Shown here one piece after another: positions 54,273 to 63,089 of a stretch of 64,000 nucleotides of DNA. The DNA is from Ruminococcus sp. YE282. Lineage in GTDB: Bacteria > Bacillota > Clostridia > Oscillospirales > Acutalibacteraceae. The stretch covers positions 1-64,000 of the forward strand of contig FMUV01000008.1 of the NCBI GenBank assembly GCA_900101355.1, given 5' to 3'. A model generated the notes under the pieces. The model was not told where the DNA came from, ran no database searches, and saw nothing but the letters and a program-made list of their open reading frames with translations. The translations under genes and the position numbers were made by a program. Positions within the stretch are counted from its first letter, which is position 1, and each line of letters opens with the position of its first letter.

Positions 54273-55325
54273 TCAGTCAGTACGTCCCCTGTCCTTTATT
54301 TTATTCTCACAAAAGCTCCAAATTTTCATAAATATTACCGAAGCAAACCACGCCAACAAAAATGTTACAACTGTGACAAGCAACGTCATTATCAACGAAT
54401 TTAGCGGAATTCTGTCTTTAATTAAATTTAGTATTGCATAGTATATTACTGTATGAAACATATAAATATAAAATGTTCTTGACGAAAGTTTTGCAAAGCT
54501 TCTGTTTATTTTAATATTGCTGAATGCAATAAATATACACAAAGAACCAAGCGCTACAAAAGGCACAAAAAAGCTTGCATACTTACTGTATGAATAGTAA
54601 CTGCTTCCTGTAAAATATCTATATATAAAAGTTACTGAAAAACATGCCATTGATAATATAAAAAATACTATGGCATTTTTTTTGCCTCTTAAATTTTCAT
54701 ATATTACATTTCCGACAATAAAGTATCCCATGTACGAAAATACAACTCCAAATGCATATGACAGTTTATATGCGGTAGTAAGCTGATTTATAATTGAGAA
54801 TATAAGCCAAATAACAGCTGCAATACAATAGGACTTATTGGTTACAGATTCTTTTACCCTTATAATTATCGGAACAAAAATATACAGACCGAATAACATA
54901 AACATAAACCACAGGTTGTAATAATCGCCAATCAGTATTTTTTCAAGAGGTGGCCATAAAGAAGCATGCGATATAATTCGGGAACCTTCCGAAAAAAGGA
55001 ACAGCAAAATTGAAATTACAATAAACGGTAAAAATATCTTTGAGAATGTTTTCTTATAAAAAGTTTTATAATCCTTGTTTTTCGGGTTTGACAGCAAAAA
55101 CGCACCCGAAAGCATAACAAAGCACGGAACTGAAAATCTTGTGACTATATTAATTGCGCTTCCAATCCAATATAAACTTGAATTAAAATCTGTTATTTTT
55201 GAAACATAAAATGCATTAACATGAATTAAAATAACAGCAAATGTCGAAATAATTCTCAGCAAATCATAATTATTCTCCCTTACTTTAGTTATTTTTCCGG
55301 ATTTTCTAACAGAATTGTTTTTCAT
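54273..55325 (-). CDS. Acyltransferase family 3 membrane protein
   Basis: 350 residues. NYDLLRIISTFAVILIHVNA and VPCFVMLSGAFLLSNP are family signatures, and about ten hydrophobic helices follow. ATG 55325 is seven bases after GGAGG; a longer frame to 55469 overlaps metH and is a shadow. It is related to, but clearly different from, the 53109 protein. Confidence 0.87.
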   Translation of the reverse strand: MKNNSVRKSGKITKVRENNYDLLRIISTFAVILIHVNAFYVSKITDFNSSLYWIGSAINIVTRFSVPCFVMLSGAFLLSNPKNKDYKTFYKKTFSKIFLPFIVISILLFLFSEGSRIISHASLWPPLEKILIGDYYNLWFMFMLFGLYIFVPIIIRVKESVTNKSYCIAAVIWLIFSIINQLTTAYKLSYAFGVVFSYMGYFIVGNVIYENLRGKKNAIVFFILSMACFSVTFIYRYFTGSSYYSYSKYASFFVPFVALGSLCIFIAFSNIKINRSFAKLSSRTFYIYMFHTVIYYAILNLIKDRIPLNSLIMTLLVTVVTFLLAWFASVIFMKIWSFCENKIKDRGRTD

Positions 55326-55348
55326 GATATATTGTCCTCCAATTAATT

Positions 55349-57736
55349 TTACCCTAACACTTTTTTGGCTGTGTCTACGCTTTCCTTGGCGTCTCTGCAA
55401 TAGTAGTCCGCACCGATTTTCATTGCGTATTCCTTTGTCAGCACCGCACCACCGACAAAAACCACACATTTGCTTGAGCCGTCCGGATTTTGCAATTCTT
55501 TTGTTGCTCTGACGAGCTTTATGGTATCTTCCATACTCTTTAGGGTAGTGGTCATAAGAGCCGAAAGTCCTATCATTTTTATATCCTGTTCAACTGCCGT
55601 CTGAACAATCAGCTCGGGCGGCACGTCACGTCCCAGGTCAACAACCGTATATCCGTAATTGTCCAAAAGCACCTTAACGATGTTTTTGCCTATATCATGA
55701 ATATCGCCCTTTACGGTCGCAAGAATAATTTTGCCTTTGCTGACAGGGGAACCGCTTGTGGCGGCAATGTGCTTTTTTATTACCTCAAAGCACTCCTGTG
55801 CCGCATTTGCGCTCTGAATAAGCTGCGGCAAAAAGATTTTGTTCTTTTCAAAATCTTCTCCTACTCTGTCAAGCGCAGGAATAAGCATCTCATTGACAAT
55901 TACCATAGGGTCGGTATTGTCATCAAGAAGCCTTTGCACCGCCGACGCACCTTCGCTTTTCAAGCCGCCATAAACGGCAGTCGGAATATCCATTTCCGAG
56001 TTTTGCTTAGGCGCTTTTACCGCAGACGCAGCGTCGTTATATTTTTCAATAAATTCATTTGAATTTTTGTCAATGCCCGAAAGCACCCTGTACGCCCTTA
56101 CAGCGCCTGTCATAGAGTCAATGTTCGGGTTGATAATAGGAAGGTCAAGACCCTCCTCAAGTGCCATTGTAAGGAATGTACGGTTTACAAGTTCTCGGTT
56201 AGGTAAACCGAAAGAAATATTTGAAACTCCAAGACAGGTTTTACAACCAAGCTCCGTTTTCACCCTATGCAAAGCTTTAAGCGTTTCTCTGCAAGCTTCC
56301 TGCTCGGCTGAAACCGTCAGTGTAAGGCAGTCAATATAAACATCTCTGCGGTCAATTCCGATTGCTTCAGCACGTTCTACAATGCGCTTGGCAATTTCAA
56401 ATCTGCCCTCTGCGGTTTTCGGTATTCCGCCCTCATCAAGTGTAAGTCCGACAACAGAGGCTCCGTATTTCTTTACCAATGGCAAAACAGACGAAAGGCT
56501 TTTCTCTTCGCCGTTTACCGAGTTAACTATCGGTTTGCCGTTATAGCACCTCAAGCCTGCGTCAAGAACATCTGGTTTTGTTGAGTCAATCTGAAGCGGT
56601 GCGTCACAAACGCTTTGAATTGCCTTAAGCACACGCACCATCATCTTTTTTTCATCAATCTCGGGATGACCGACATTAACGTCAAGAATTTCGGCACCGC
56701 CGCTCACCTGACTTAAAGCCTGAGTAAGAATATAGTCAATATTGTTCTCAACCAGCGCCTGCTTAAAAAGCTTTTTGCCCGTCGGATTAATTCGTTCACC
56801 GATAATTCTCGGACCGTTTATCTCAACAGCCATGCTTGAGCTGCAAACCATAGTATCAACACTTTTTGCACATGGCTGATATGTTTTGTCAGCGAGAACC
56901 TTTTTTATCTCTTTAATGTATTCGGGAGTGGTTCCGCAGCAGCCGCCTATAAATTTTACGCCATACTTTAAAAGCGACAAAACGCAGTCGGCAAATTTGT
57001 CGGGCATAACATCATACTTATTGCTGTTCGGGTCAGGCAAGCCCGCATTGGCTTTTATAACAAGCGGCAAATCGGTGTATTTTGTCATTTGGCTCACAAC
57101 AGGTTCCAACTCGTCGGGACCAAGCGAACAGTTCACTCCGATAGCGTCAACCCCAAGCCCCGAAAGCGTTACAGCAGCACAAGCAGGTGCAACACCCGTA
57201 AAAGTACGGCCGTTACGCTCAAACGTCATTGTTGCAATAATTGGTTTATTGCAGTTCTCTTTGGCGGCAAGAATTGCAGCCTTAAGCTCATACAAATCCG
57301 TCATAGTTTCAAAAACTATTATATCCGCATCAATTCCCGCAACAATCTGCTCTTTAAAATACTCATATGCGTCTTCAAAAGAAAGCGAACCTGCGGGTTC
57401 AAGCAGCATGCCTATCGGGCCTATATCAAGTGCAACAAGTGCCGAAGTTCCGCTTGCCGCATTTTTGGCAATTGCCACACCGGATTTTATGATTTCATCA
57501 ACCGAATATCCGCTGTCCTTAAGTTTATATGAATTTGCGCCAAAAGTATTGGCGTACACTATATCAGAGCCTGCTTCAATATAGGCTCTGTGAAATGATT
57601 CTATCAGCTTTGGGGTTGTAACATTCAATGTTTCGGGAACGTGCTCATACTTTGCTTTACTTTCCTGAATAAGGGTGCCCATTGCACCGTCAAGAATTAC
57701 AAATTCCCTTTCATTGCAAAATTTTTTAAAATCCAC
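55349..57736 (-). CDS. metH: Cobalamin-dependent methionine synthase, without activation domain
   Basis: 795 residues in four domains: homocysteine binding (about 1-300, LDGAMGTLIQ, zinc Cys in GVNCSLGP and FIGGCCGTTP), pterin binding (about 320-590, GERINPTGKKLFK), cap (about 600-690) and B12 binding (about 690-795, DIHDIGKNIVKVLL with the cobalt His). The C-terminal AdoMet reactivation domain is absent and is supplied by the adjacent 57726 protein. The start is GTG 57736, six bases after GGAG, overlapping the upstream gene by 11 bases. Confidence 0.92.
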   Translation of the reverse strand: MDFKKFCNEREFVILDGAMGTLIQESKAKYEHVPETLNVTTPKLIESFHRAYIEAGSDIVYANTFGANSYKLKDSGYSVDEIIKSGVAIAKNAASGTSALVALDIGPIGMLLEPAGSLSFEDAYEYFKEQIVAGIDADIIVFETMTDLYELKAAILAAKENCNKPIIATMTFERNGRTFTGVAPACAAVTLSGLGVDAIGVNCSLGPDELEPVVSQMTKYTDLPLVIKANAGLPDPNSNKYDVMPDKFADCVLSLLKYGVKFIGGCCGTTPEYIKEIKKVLADKTYQPCAKSVDTMVCSSSMAVEINGPRIIGERINPTGKKLFKQALVENNIDYILTQALSQVSGGAEILDVNVGHPEIDEKKMMVRVLKAIQSVCDAPLQIDSTKPDVLDAGLRCYNGKPIVNSVNGEEKSLSSVLPLVKKYGASVVGLTLDEGGIPKTAEGRFEIAKRIVERAEAIGIDRRDVYIDCLTLTVSAEQEACRETLKALHRVKTELGCKTCLGVSNISFGLPNRELVNRTFLTMALEEGLDLPIINPNIDSMTGAVRAYRVLSGIDKNSNEFIEKYNDAASAVKAPKQNSEMDIPTAVYGGLKSEGASAVQRLLDDNTDPMVIVNEMLIPALDRVGEDFEKNKIFLPQLIQSANAAQECFEVIKKHIAATSGSPVSKGKIILATVKGDIHDIGKNIVKVLLDNYGYTVVDLGRDVPPELIVQTAVEQDIKMIGLSALMTTTLKSMEDTIKLVRATKELQNPDGSSKCVVFVGGAVLTKEYAMKIGADYYCRDAKESVDTAKKVLG

Positions 57737-58370
57737 AATGTTCTCCGTTTCTCCTGAATTTACACGTAGCACGCAGATTGCAAACAGCACATCCGCGCTT
57801 TTTCTTCTCTATGGGTGATTTTGAAAGACCAGCAACAGCCGTAACTGACTTTGCAGGCATCAAAAGGAAGTTATCATTTGTTGTCAATCCGATTTTCCGT
57901 GGAGCGTCAAGTCGGTTCAGAAAATATTTTTGCATTTCAATCGGATAGTCGCCGTATCCCGGACTAAACCTGAAAGTCATATTATATTCGGGATATTTTT
58001 CGGCAATCAGCTCGTCAACCTTGCAGCACAGCTGTTCAACGGCTACGCTTGCAAAACTGTCCAACACAACGGCACGAGACATATCCGCAACCTGTGCAAT
58101 CCTTATGATTCTGTCAACGCCGTTACCGAGGGTTGCACACATCATAACTGCTTTTTCGCATCCGTCAAGGTGATTTTTTATATCGTTGCCGCTGATAATC
58201 TCTTCGCACGGCAAATCTATTACGGAATAAAGATACTTTGGCGAAACATTCGACAAAATTGTTTTTTCACATTCGTCCATAAGCGCCTGCATTTTGTCGT
58301 TCAGCTTTATTCCCGCTCCGCCAAGGTAGCGTTTTGCCTCATTCCGATTAAGTTTATCAAGGTTTATCAT
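57726..58370 (-). CDS. Separate MetH activation-domain protein
   Basis: 214 residues. RFSPGYGDYPIEMQKYFL matches the RxxPGYPxxP signature of the MetH AdoMet-binding domain. A Cys-rich end, CAVCNLRATCKF...HC, could bind a metal. Similar free-standing proteins serve the short MetH of other anaerobes. The start overlaps the metF stop (ATGA), and the end overlaps metH, so the three proteins are made together. Confidence 0.85.
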   Translation of the reverse strand: MINLDKLNRNEAKRYLGGAGIKLNDKMQALMDECEKTILSNVSPKYLYSVIDLPCEEIISGNDIKNHLDGCEKAVMMCATLGNGVDRIIRIAQVADMSRAVVLDSFASVAVEQLCCKVDELIAEKYPEYNMTFRFSPGYGDYPIEMQKYFLNRLDAPRKIGLTTNDNFLLMPAKSVTAVAGLSKSPIEKKKRGCAVCNLRATCKFRRNGEHCGF

Positions 58371-59230
58371 AACAAATTGGCTATTGCCGCAGTAATTTTG
58401 CGGGCAACATACGGATTATTCATAGTATAAAGATGTATGCCGTCAACTCCGTTTGCAATCAAGTCCACAATTTGCTCAACCGCATATGCAATTCCTGCAT
58501 CACGCAGTGCTTCAGGCTTATCTTCATACTTTTGCATTATCTTTGAAAACTTTGCAGGCAGACTTGCGCCACACATTGAAACCATTCTTTCAATCTGCTT
58601 TTTGTTTGTTACAGGCATAATTCCCGCTTCAATCGGCACATTGATTCCTGCAATTTTGGTTCTCTCCAAAAATCTGTAAAATACCGAATTGTCAAAAAAC
58701 AACTGGCTTATAAGATGTTCCGCTCCGGCTTCAACCTTATTTTTAAGGTTAAGAACATCTTCCACCTCGTCTTTTGCTTCAATGTGAACCTCGGGATAGC
58801 AGGCTCCCGCAATATCAAAATCGCCCTTTTTCTTTATGTAGCTGCACAAATCGCTTGCATAGACAAATTCTTTTTTGGGCTCAACTCCGCTGACGTAGTC
58901 GCCCCTGAGAGCAAGAATATTCTCAATTCCGCATTGAACAAAATCGTCAAGATTTGCGTCTATATCAGACTTTGTGCTGTTTACACAGGTAAGATGGGCA
59001 ACGGATTCAACGCCGAAATCATTTTTTATTTTTGAAGCTATTTCTGCTGTTCGGCTGTGTCCTACCGTACCTCCTGCACCGTAGGTTACGCTGATAAAGT
59101 CAGGTTTCAACGAACAAATTTCTTCAAGCTTGCTGTAAACCGACTCAATCGGCGAATCTTTTTTGGGCGGAAAAACCTCAAAGGAAAACACAGTTTTGTC
59201 GGTGTCTTTAAACAGTTGTGATATTTTCAT
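58367..59230 (-). CDS. metF: 5,10-methylenetetrahydrofolate reductase
   Basis: 287 residues, FAD-binding TIM barrel. FSFEVFPPKKD, FISVTYGAGGT, NILALRGDYVSG and AGIMPVTNKKQIERM are the family motifs. It makes the 5-methyl-THF used by MetH. ATG 59230 follows AGAGGAA. No SAM or cobalamin riboswitch is visible in the 50-120 bases upstream. Confidence 0.94.
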   Translation of the reverse strand: MKISQLFKDTDKTVFSFEVFPPKKDSPIESVYSKLEEICSLKPDFISVTYGAGGTVGHSRTAEIASKIKNDFGVESVAHLTCVNSTKSDIDANLDDFVQCGIENILALRGDYVSGVEPKKEFVYASDLCSYIKKKGDFDIAGACYPEVHIEAKDEVEDVLNLKNKVEAGAEHLISQLFFDNSVFYRFLERTKIAGINVPIEAGIMPVTNKKQIERMVSMCGASLPAKFSKIMQKYEDKPEALRDAGIAYAVEQIVDLIANGVDGIHLYTMNNPYVARKITAAIANLL

Positions 59231-59278
59231 TAATATTCCTCTTATTTCATAGTTCTAATTATCGCAATCTTAAATTTT

Positions 59279-59307
59279 ATTATACCACAACAAAATCATC
59301 TAAACAA
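59279..59307 (-). promoter_or_regulatory. Promoter of the metF-activation protein-metH operon
   Basis: On the minus strand, TTGTTT (59307-59302), 17 bases, TATAAT (59284-59279), about 48 bases before metF. Confidence 0.7.
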
Positions 59308-59404
59308 TACTGATTTATACTAAAAATTGTGATATTTTTACCACAGACTTTATTCACTGCAAGGCAACAGTTCTTATATATCAGTACAAAATTTTGCATT
59401 TTTG

Positions 59405-59433
59405 TTGACAAGCGACAAAATTAAATATATTAT
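59405..59433 (+). promoter_or_regulatory. Promoter of the CPBP protease gene
   Basis: TTGACA (59405-59410), 17 bases, TATTAT (59428-59433), 81 bases before the start codon. Confidence 0.65.
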
Positions 59434-59514
59434 ACATATAAATAATAAACTAAAACGTATACAAACGGCAATTCATATTTAACAAATATCATTATAAAAA
59501 TTTGCGGTGAAAAA

Positions 59515-60540
59515 ATGAACAACAAAGCAATTAACAAACAAATTCGTAAAATCTCCAATTCAAACTCACTGCTTCTGCTGATTTTCTTGGCAGTAACAGC
59601 TGTTGGCAGCTATCTTTTGAAAACTTTGATTGTAAAATCAAAATACGGCTCAATTTGGCAAAACCCGAAATTTACATATGCTCTGACATATATTGCCGTA
59701 TATCTGATTTTGATTCCGCTGTTGCTTCTGATTTTTTCAAAAACAGCGGGCAAAAGGGAAAATTTAACCTATAAATCCATCTTTAGAAAATCCGAACGCT
59801 CATTCGGCTGGTGCTTTAAGTGGGTGGCAATCACAATAGGCGTAAGCCAACTGCTCGGAATAATTTCAAATTTAATAATAGGTGTTTTTGTACAAGATTC
59901 TCAAAGTTCCGGAATTGACTCCTTAATAACATCGGAAAACGATATTCTCGGAATGGTTATGTATTTTATTCCCACGGCTCTGATGGCACCGTTTTTTGAA
60001 GAATTGTTTTTCAGGGCGTCACTATTCAGAAACACAGAAGCAATGGGACAATGGTTTGCGGTAATTGTTACCGGGCTGTCATTCGGACTTTGGCACACCA
60101 ACAATTCGCAATTTGTTATGGCAACTTTTTGCGGAATGTTTTTATGTATAATATACATCAAAACAAATTCAATATGGGTTTGTATGGTCACGCACTTAAT
60201 AAACAATTTGCTTTCATTCTTGATTGTCCTTTCCAAAATTTTTATAGGAGACATTTTGAACAGTCAAGATTCCGAATTTGTAATTCACGCAATGTTTACA
60301 AAGCACACGGCAATTTCAATAATATATTGTTTAGCCATCCTTATAACACTGATTTTTATCGTTGCAGGTCCCATATTGTTAATTGTTCAACTTATTAGAA
60401 AACGCAAAAATCTGTCACTCGACAAAGGCAGATTTCAAATCGGTACATTAAGAAAAACAGCCGTTTATTTTTCTGCTCCGCTGACAATCGCAGCCTTCAT
60501 CTTAATGATTCTTTTGACCGTTGTAACAAGAATTTCGTAA
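59515..60540 (+). CDS. CPBP family intramembrane glutamic endopeptidase
   Basis: 341 residues with about eight membrane helices. FFEELFFRASLF is the EExxxR motif, followed by GLSFGLWHTNN with the conserved His and VTHLINNLLSFL. Members process prenylated or membrane proteins, and some give bacteriocin self-immunity. No peptide-toxin gene is adjacent. The ribosome site is weak (GCGGTG). Confidence 0.9.
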   Translation: MNNKAINKQIRKISNSNSLLLLIFLAVTAVGSYLLKTLIVKSKYGSIWQNPKFTYALTYIAVYLILIPLLLLIFSKTAGKRENLTYKSIFRKSERSFGWCFKWVAITIGVSQLLGIISNLIIGVFVQDSQSSGIDSLITSENDILGMVMYFIPTALMAPFFEELFFRASLFRNTEAMGQWFAVIVTGLSFGLWHTNNSQFVMATFCGMFLCIIYIKTNSIWVCMVTHLINNLLSFLIVLSKIFIGDILNSQDSEFVIHAMFTKHTAISIIYCLAILITLIFIVAGPILLIVQLIRKRKNLSLDKGRFQIGTLRKTAVYFSAPLTIAAFILMILLTVVTRIS

Positions 60541-60544
60541 TATC

Positions 60545-60814
60545 TCATACAAAACAACAGCGCAGGGGTTCTTTTGCCCTGCGCTGATTTTTATATGTTA
60601 TTGTATTTTCATATGATTTTGGTGCATACAATCTTCTGTGCTTTGCCGCCGTGCGCTTCTCGTATGACGAACGCCTGCGGCGTGCCTCTCTGCGCCGTCT
60701 TGCCTCATACGCATAAACAAGGCGCGATTTTTTGCTCTTTCTGCCGCACAAAATCATCCGTGCGGAACCGCCAACCGCATTGACAATAAAAATAAATACG
60801 CATAAATTTAACAT
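60545..60814 (-). CDS. Small membrane protein with Arg-rich tail (uncertain)
   Basis: 89 residues from ATG 60814, five bases after GGAGG. A short hydrophobic segment (LCVFIFIVNAVGG) is followed by a strongly basic region including EARRRREARRRRSS. Its last codons run through the terminator hairpin of the CPBP gene, which is odd. It may be a real small basic protein or a chance frame with a good ribosome site. Confidence 0.4.
   Translation of the reverse strand: MLNLCVFIFIVNAVGGSARMILCGRKSKKSRLVYAYEARRRREARRRRSSYEKRTAAKHRRLYAPKSYENTITYKNQRRAKEPLRCCFV
60558..60586 (+). terminator. Bidirectional terminator after the CPBP gene
   Basis: A perfect ten-base stem, CAGCGCAGGG with CCCTGCGCTG, closes a nine-base loop and is followed by ATTTTTAT. 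It lies 17 bases after the CPBP stop. Confidence 0.85.
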
Positions 60815-60890
60815 CTTAACCTCCGCTGTTCCCGTCTTGTTTAAAATCACAATTCAACACCGACAATTTGTCGGGTCTGTATTTAATTCA

Positions 60891-61059
60891 AATCGAAGCA
60901 ACATTCTGCCTTACTTGCAAAAAGCAGAACCTGCGCCGAAATTCAATCAGTGCAAAAGAGCTTTAGTTTCTCAGAATTTCGGTGTTAAATTATAAATTAT
61001 TGAAACTCTGAACAAATCCAGCCGTCTTAGAGGCGGATTATCTTTGCACTATCTTAATT
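60891..61059 (+). repeat. Structured intergenic repeat, copy F
   Basis: It starts AATCGAAGCAACATTCTGCC. It has TTCTGC/GCAGAA (C-G to U-A change relative to copy C), CAGA...TCTG with TTTC/GAAA in the long-stem position, CCGTCT/AGGCGG hairpin and the tail TTTGCACT. The second hairpin is weak here. The direction is antisense to the flanking minus-strand genes. Confidence 0.8.
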
Positions 61060-61097
61060 ATAGCGGAGAATATGTCCTATAAAACGGACAATAAAAA

Positions 61098-61118
61098 TCG
61101 GAGGGCAAAACCCTCCGA
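61098..61118 (-). terminator. Terminator of the DegT-type aminotransferase gene
   Basis: A perfect eight-base stem, TCGGAGGG with CCCTCCGA, and a five-base loop, followed on the minus strand by TTTTTATTG. It begins 12 bases after the stop. Confidence 0.88.
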
Positions 61119-61129
61119 CAATTGTTTTT

Positions 61130-62335
61130 TTATTTCAGCGTATTTATACACTGCTTAAAGGTGCTGATTATATACCATGCGTCATCGTCCGACAAGGTAG
61201 TATTAAGCGGCAAAGTAAGCTGATTTTTATGCATATTATATGCATTCGGAAAATCTGTAATTCTGAAGCCCTTTTTGCTGTATGCGGAAAGCATCGGCAA
61301 CGGCTTAAAGTGAACGTTGCACATAATTCCGTTCTCAGCCATCATATTATAAAAGCGGTTTCTGTATTCCGCATCTTTGCCGATGAAACGAACAAAATAC
61401 AAATGTCCGCTGCTGCGGTGAGTTTCGTCACAATGGTTAAGCACCTGAATCGGCAAATCCTTAAATTCTTCATTATAAAGTTTGATAAGCTCGTGTCTGC
61501 GCTCAAGTATTTTTTCATATCTTGATAACTGAGCAACACCCAAAGCCGCAAGCACATCAGGCATATTGCACTTATACTGAGTGTCAACAACGTCGTACTC
61601 CCAAGCGGCAACCTTATTTTTCTGGTAAGCGTCTTTGGTCTGACCGTGAAGTGAAAGAAGCATATACTGTTTGTACATATCCTCTTCGTCAATACCATCG
61701 TGCAGTCTGTGCACGGCTGCGCCGCCCTCGGCTGTGGTCATATTTTTTACGGCGTGAAAACTGAAATTGGTAAAATCGGCAATTTCACCGCACATTTTTC
61801 CGTGTCGTCTTGCCCCGAACGCATGGGCACCGTCGGCAATAACAAAAACTCTTCCGAATTTCTCCTGAAGTTCGTTTTTGGGATTAAACACATTCTTTTT
61901 GCGTTCAACAGCCTCATAAATTCTGTCATAATCACAAATGACGCCTGCCAAATCAACCGCAATAACGGCCTTTGTGTTGCGATTAATCGCAGCCTCCATC
62001 TTGTCGTAATCCATCTCGTAGCTTCCGCACTTGCAGTCAATCATAACCGGCTTAGCGCCAACGTGATAAATTATTGAAGCGGTTGCCGTGTAAGTATATG
62101 CGGGAACAATAACCTCGTCCCCGGGACCTATGCCGAGAATACGGAGCGTCAGCTCAGCACAAGAGGTTTGTGACGACAGACATACTGCCTTGTTAACGTG
62201 ACAATATTCTGCGATTTTGTTCTCAAACAGCTTTGTTTCGGGGCCGGTTGTAATCCAGCCTGATTTCAGGACTTTGACAACTTCGTCTATTTCCGCCTGG
62301 GAAAGGTCCGGCGGAGAAAAAGGAATTTTCCTCAT
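61130..62335 (-). CDS. DegT/DnrJ/EryC1/StrS sugar aminotransferase
   Basis: 401 residues. It begins IPFSPPDLSQAEIDEVVKVL; PAYTYTATASIIYHVGAKPV, then VIADGAHAFGARRHGK and FTNFSFHAVKNMTTAEGGA with the PLP-lysine. Family members aminate 4-keto-6-deoxy nucleotide sugars. The 27490 dehydratase would make such a substrate. It is monocistronic with its own promoter and terminator. ATG 62335 follows AAGGAG. Confidence 0.92.
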   Translation of the reverse strand: MRKIPFSPPDLSQAEIDEVVKVLKSGWITTGPETKLFENKIAEYCHVNKAVCLSSQTSCAELTLRILGIGPGDEVIVPAYTYTATASIIYHVGAKPVMIDCKCGSYEMDYDKMEAAINRNTKAVIAVDLAGVICDYDRIYEAVERKKNVFNPKNELQEKFGRVFVIADGAHAFGARRHGKMCGEIADFTNFSFHAVKNMTTAEGGAAVHRLHDGIDEEDMYKQYMLLSLHGQTKDAYQKNKVAAWEYDVVDTQYKCNMPDVLAALGVAQLSRYEKILERRHELIKLYNEEFKDLPIQVLNHCDETHRSSGHLYFVRFIGKDAEYRNRFYNMMAENGIMCNVHFKPLPMLSAYSKKGFRITDFPNAYNMHKNQLTLPLNTTLSDDDAWYIISTFKQCINTLK

Positions 62336-62402
62336 TCTTAAAATCTCCTTGTGTAATAAACATCTGATGACAGATACTTCTATTTATAAACATATATATC
62401 GG

Positions 62403-62431
62403 ATTATACATCATTTATAAATAAAAGTAAA
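62403..62431 (-). promoter_or_regulatory. Promoter of the DegT-type aminotransferase gene
   Basis: On the minus strand, TTTACT (62431-62426), 17 bases, TATAAT (62408-62403), 67 bases before the start codon. Confidence 0.65.
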
Positions 62432-62464
62432 GATTATCAAATGAATTTTTACACAAGCAACTTG

Positions 62465-62740
62465 TTATCGATTTTTTGTCGCCTTGTCCTGCCGTTCTTT
62501 CAGATATTTGTTCTTTGTAGCCATTCCGCCTCTTATGTGGCGTTCACTTTTGTTTGTATCAAGAATTTGCCGCACCTCACGGTACATTGCGGGATTGAGC
62601 ACCTTGAGCCTTTGGCTGACATCTTTATGTACGGTGCTTTTGCTTACGCCGAACTTTTTTGCCGCCTTTCTGACGGTTGCTTTGCTTTCTATTATATACT
62701 CGCCCAACATTGCTGCGCGTTTCTCCACTATTCCTTTCAC
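62465..62740 (-). CDS. spoIIID: Sporulation transcription factor SpoIIID
   Basis: 91 residues, full length. ATVRKAAKKFGVSKSTVHKD is the helix-turn-helix, followed by RLKVLNPAMYREVRQILD and RHIRGGMATKNKY, all diagnostic. SpoIIID switches mother-cell transcription between sigma-E and sigma-K. The start is GTG 62740, six bases after AGGAGGG. A CATATAAAT stretch about 40 bases upstream could be a sigma-E -10, but its -35 is unclear. Confidence 0.95.
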   Translation of the reverse strand: MKGIVEKRAAMLGEYIIESKATVRKAAKKFGVSKSTVHKDVSQRLKVLNPAMYREVRQILDTNKSERHIRGGMATKNKYLKERQDKATKNR

Positions 62741-62880
62741 AAAAAGCCCTCCTATCAGTCTTGCTAATTTATATGCAGGCTTTTTGGACTGTATTCTATT
62801 TGATTTTCAGAGTTTCTTACACTCGCCTTTTTGTCACTGATTAATGGCTTTGGCAAAATATTAAAGACAGGTGCTTAAAC

Positions 62881-62915
62881 ACCGTGAAGTCTTGCGCCAA
62901 GGTTTCACGCACGGT
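62881..62915. other. Long hairpin upstream of spoIIID
   Basis: ACCGTG (62881) pairs with CACGGT (62915), and alternatively GTGAAGTCTTG pairs with CAAGGTTTCAC with two G-U pairs and a three-base loop. No T-run follows on either strand, so it is not an obvious terminator. Its role is unknown. Confidence 0.45.
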
Positions 62916-63060
62916 CTAAAAAAATCAAAAACATTTTTGGCAACATATAGCACCAAAAACAAGATATAAGAACTTTTTCTTCCGCCTCGTTTTAATTTAT
63001 TGTTAAAAATGCCAATTAATATATTTTGGAAATTTTATATAAAAATATTTTGGATTAAAC

Positions 63061-63089
63061 TTGTAATTTAAACAAATTAATGGTATATT
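63061..63089 (+). promoter_or_regulatory. Promoter of the transglutaminase-like gene
   Basis: TTGTAA (63061-63066), 17 bases, TATATT (63084-63089), 65 bases before the start codon. Confidence 0.65.

Larger units (their letters stand above)
60815..61129. other. Intergenic region before the DegT-type aminotransferase
   Basis: 315 bases containing repeat copy F and the aminotransferase terminator. No coding frame with a ribosome site was found. Confidence 0.6.

Noticed and set aside
59231..59514. SAM or cobalamin riboswitch controlling metF-metH
   Set aside because: The region is AT-rich and holds two divergent promoters. No SAM-box or B12-box elements were recognised between promoter and start.
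59515..60814. Bacteriocin/immunity locus built on the CPBP protease and small basic protein
   Set aside because: The small protein is encoded on the opposite strand, lacks a leader with a double-Gly site, and no exporter or modification enzyme is nearby.
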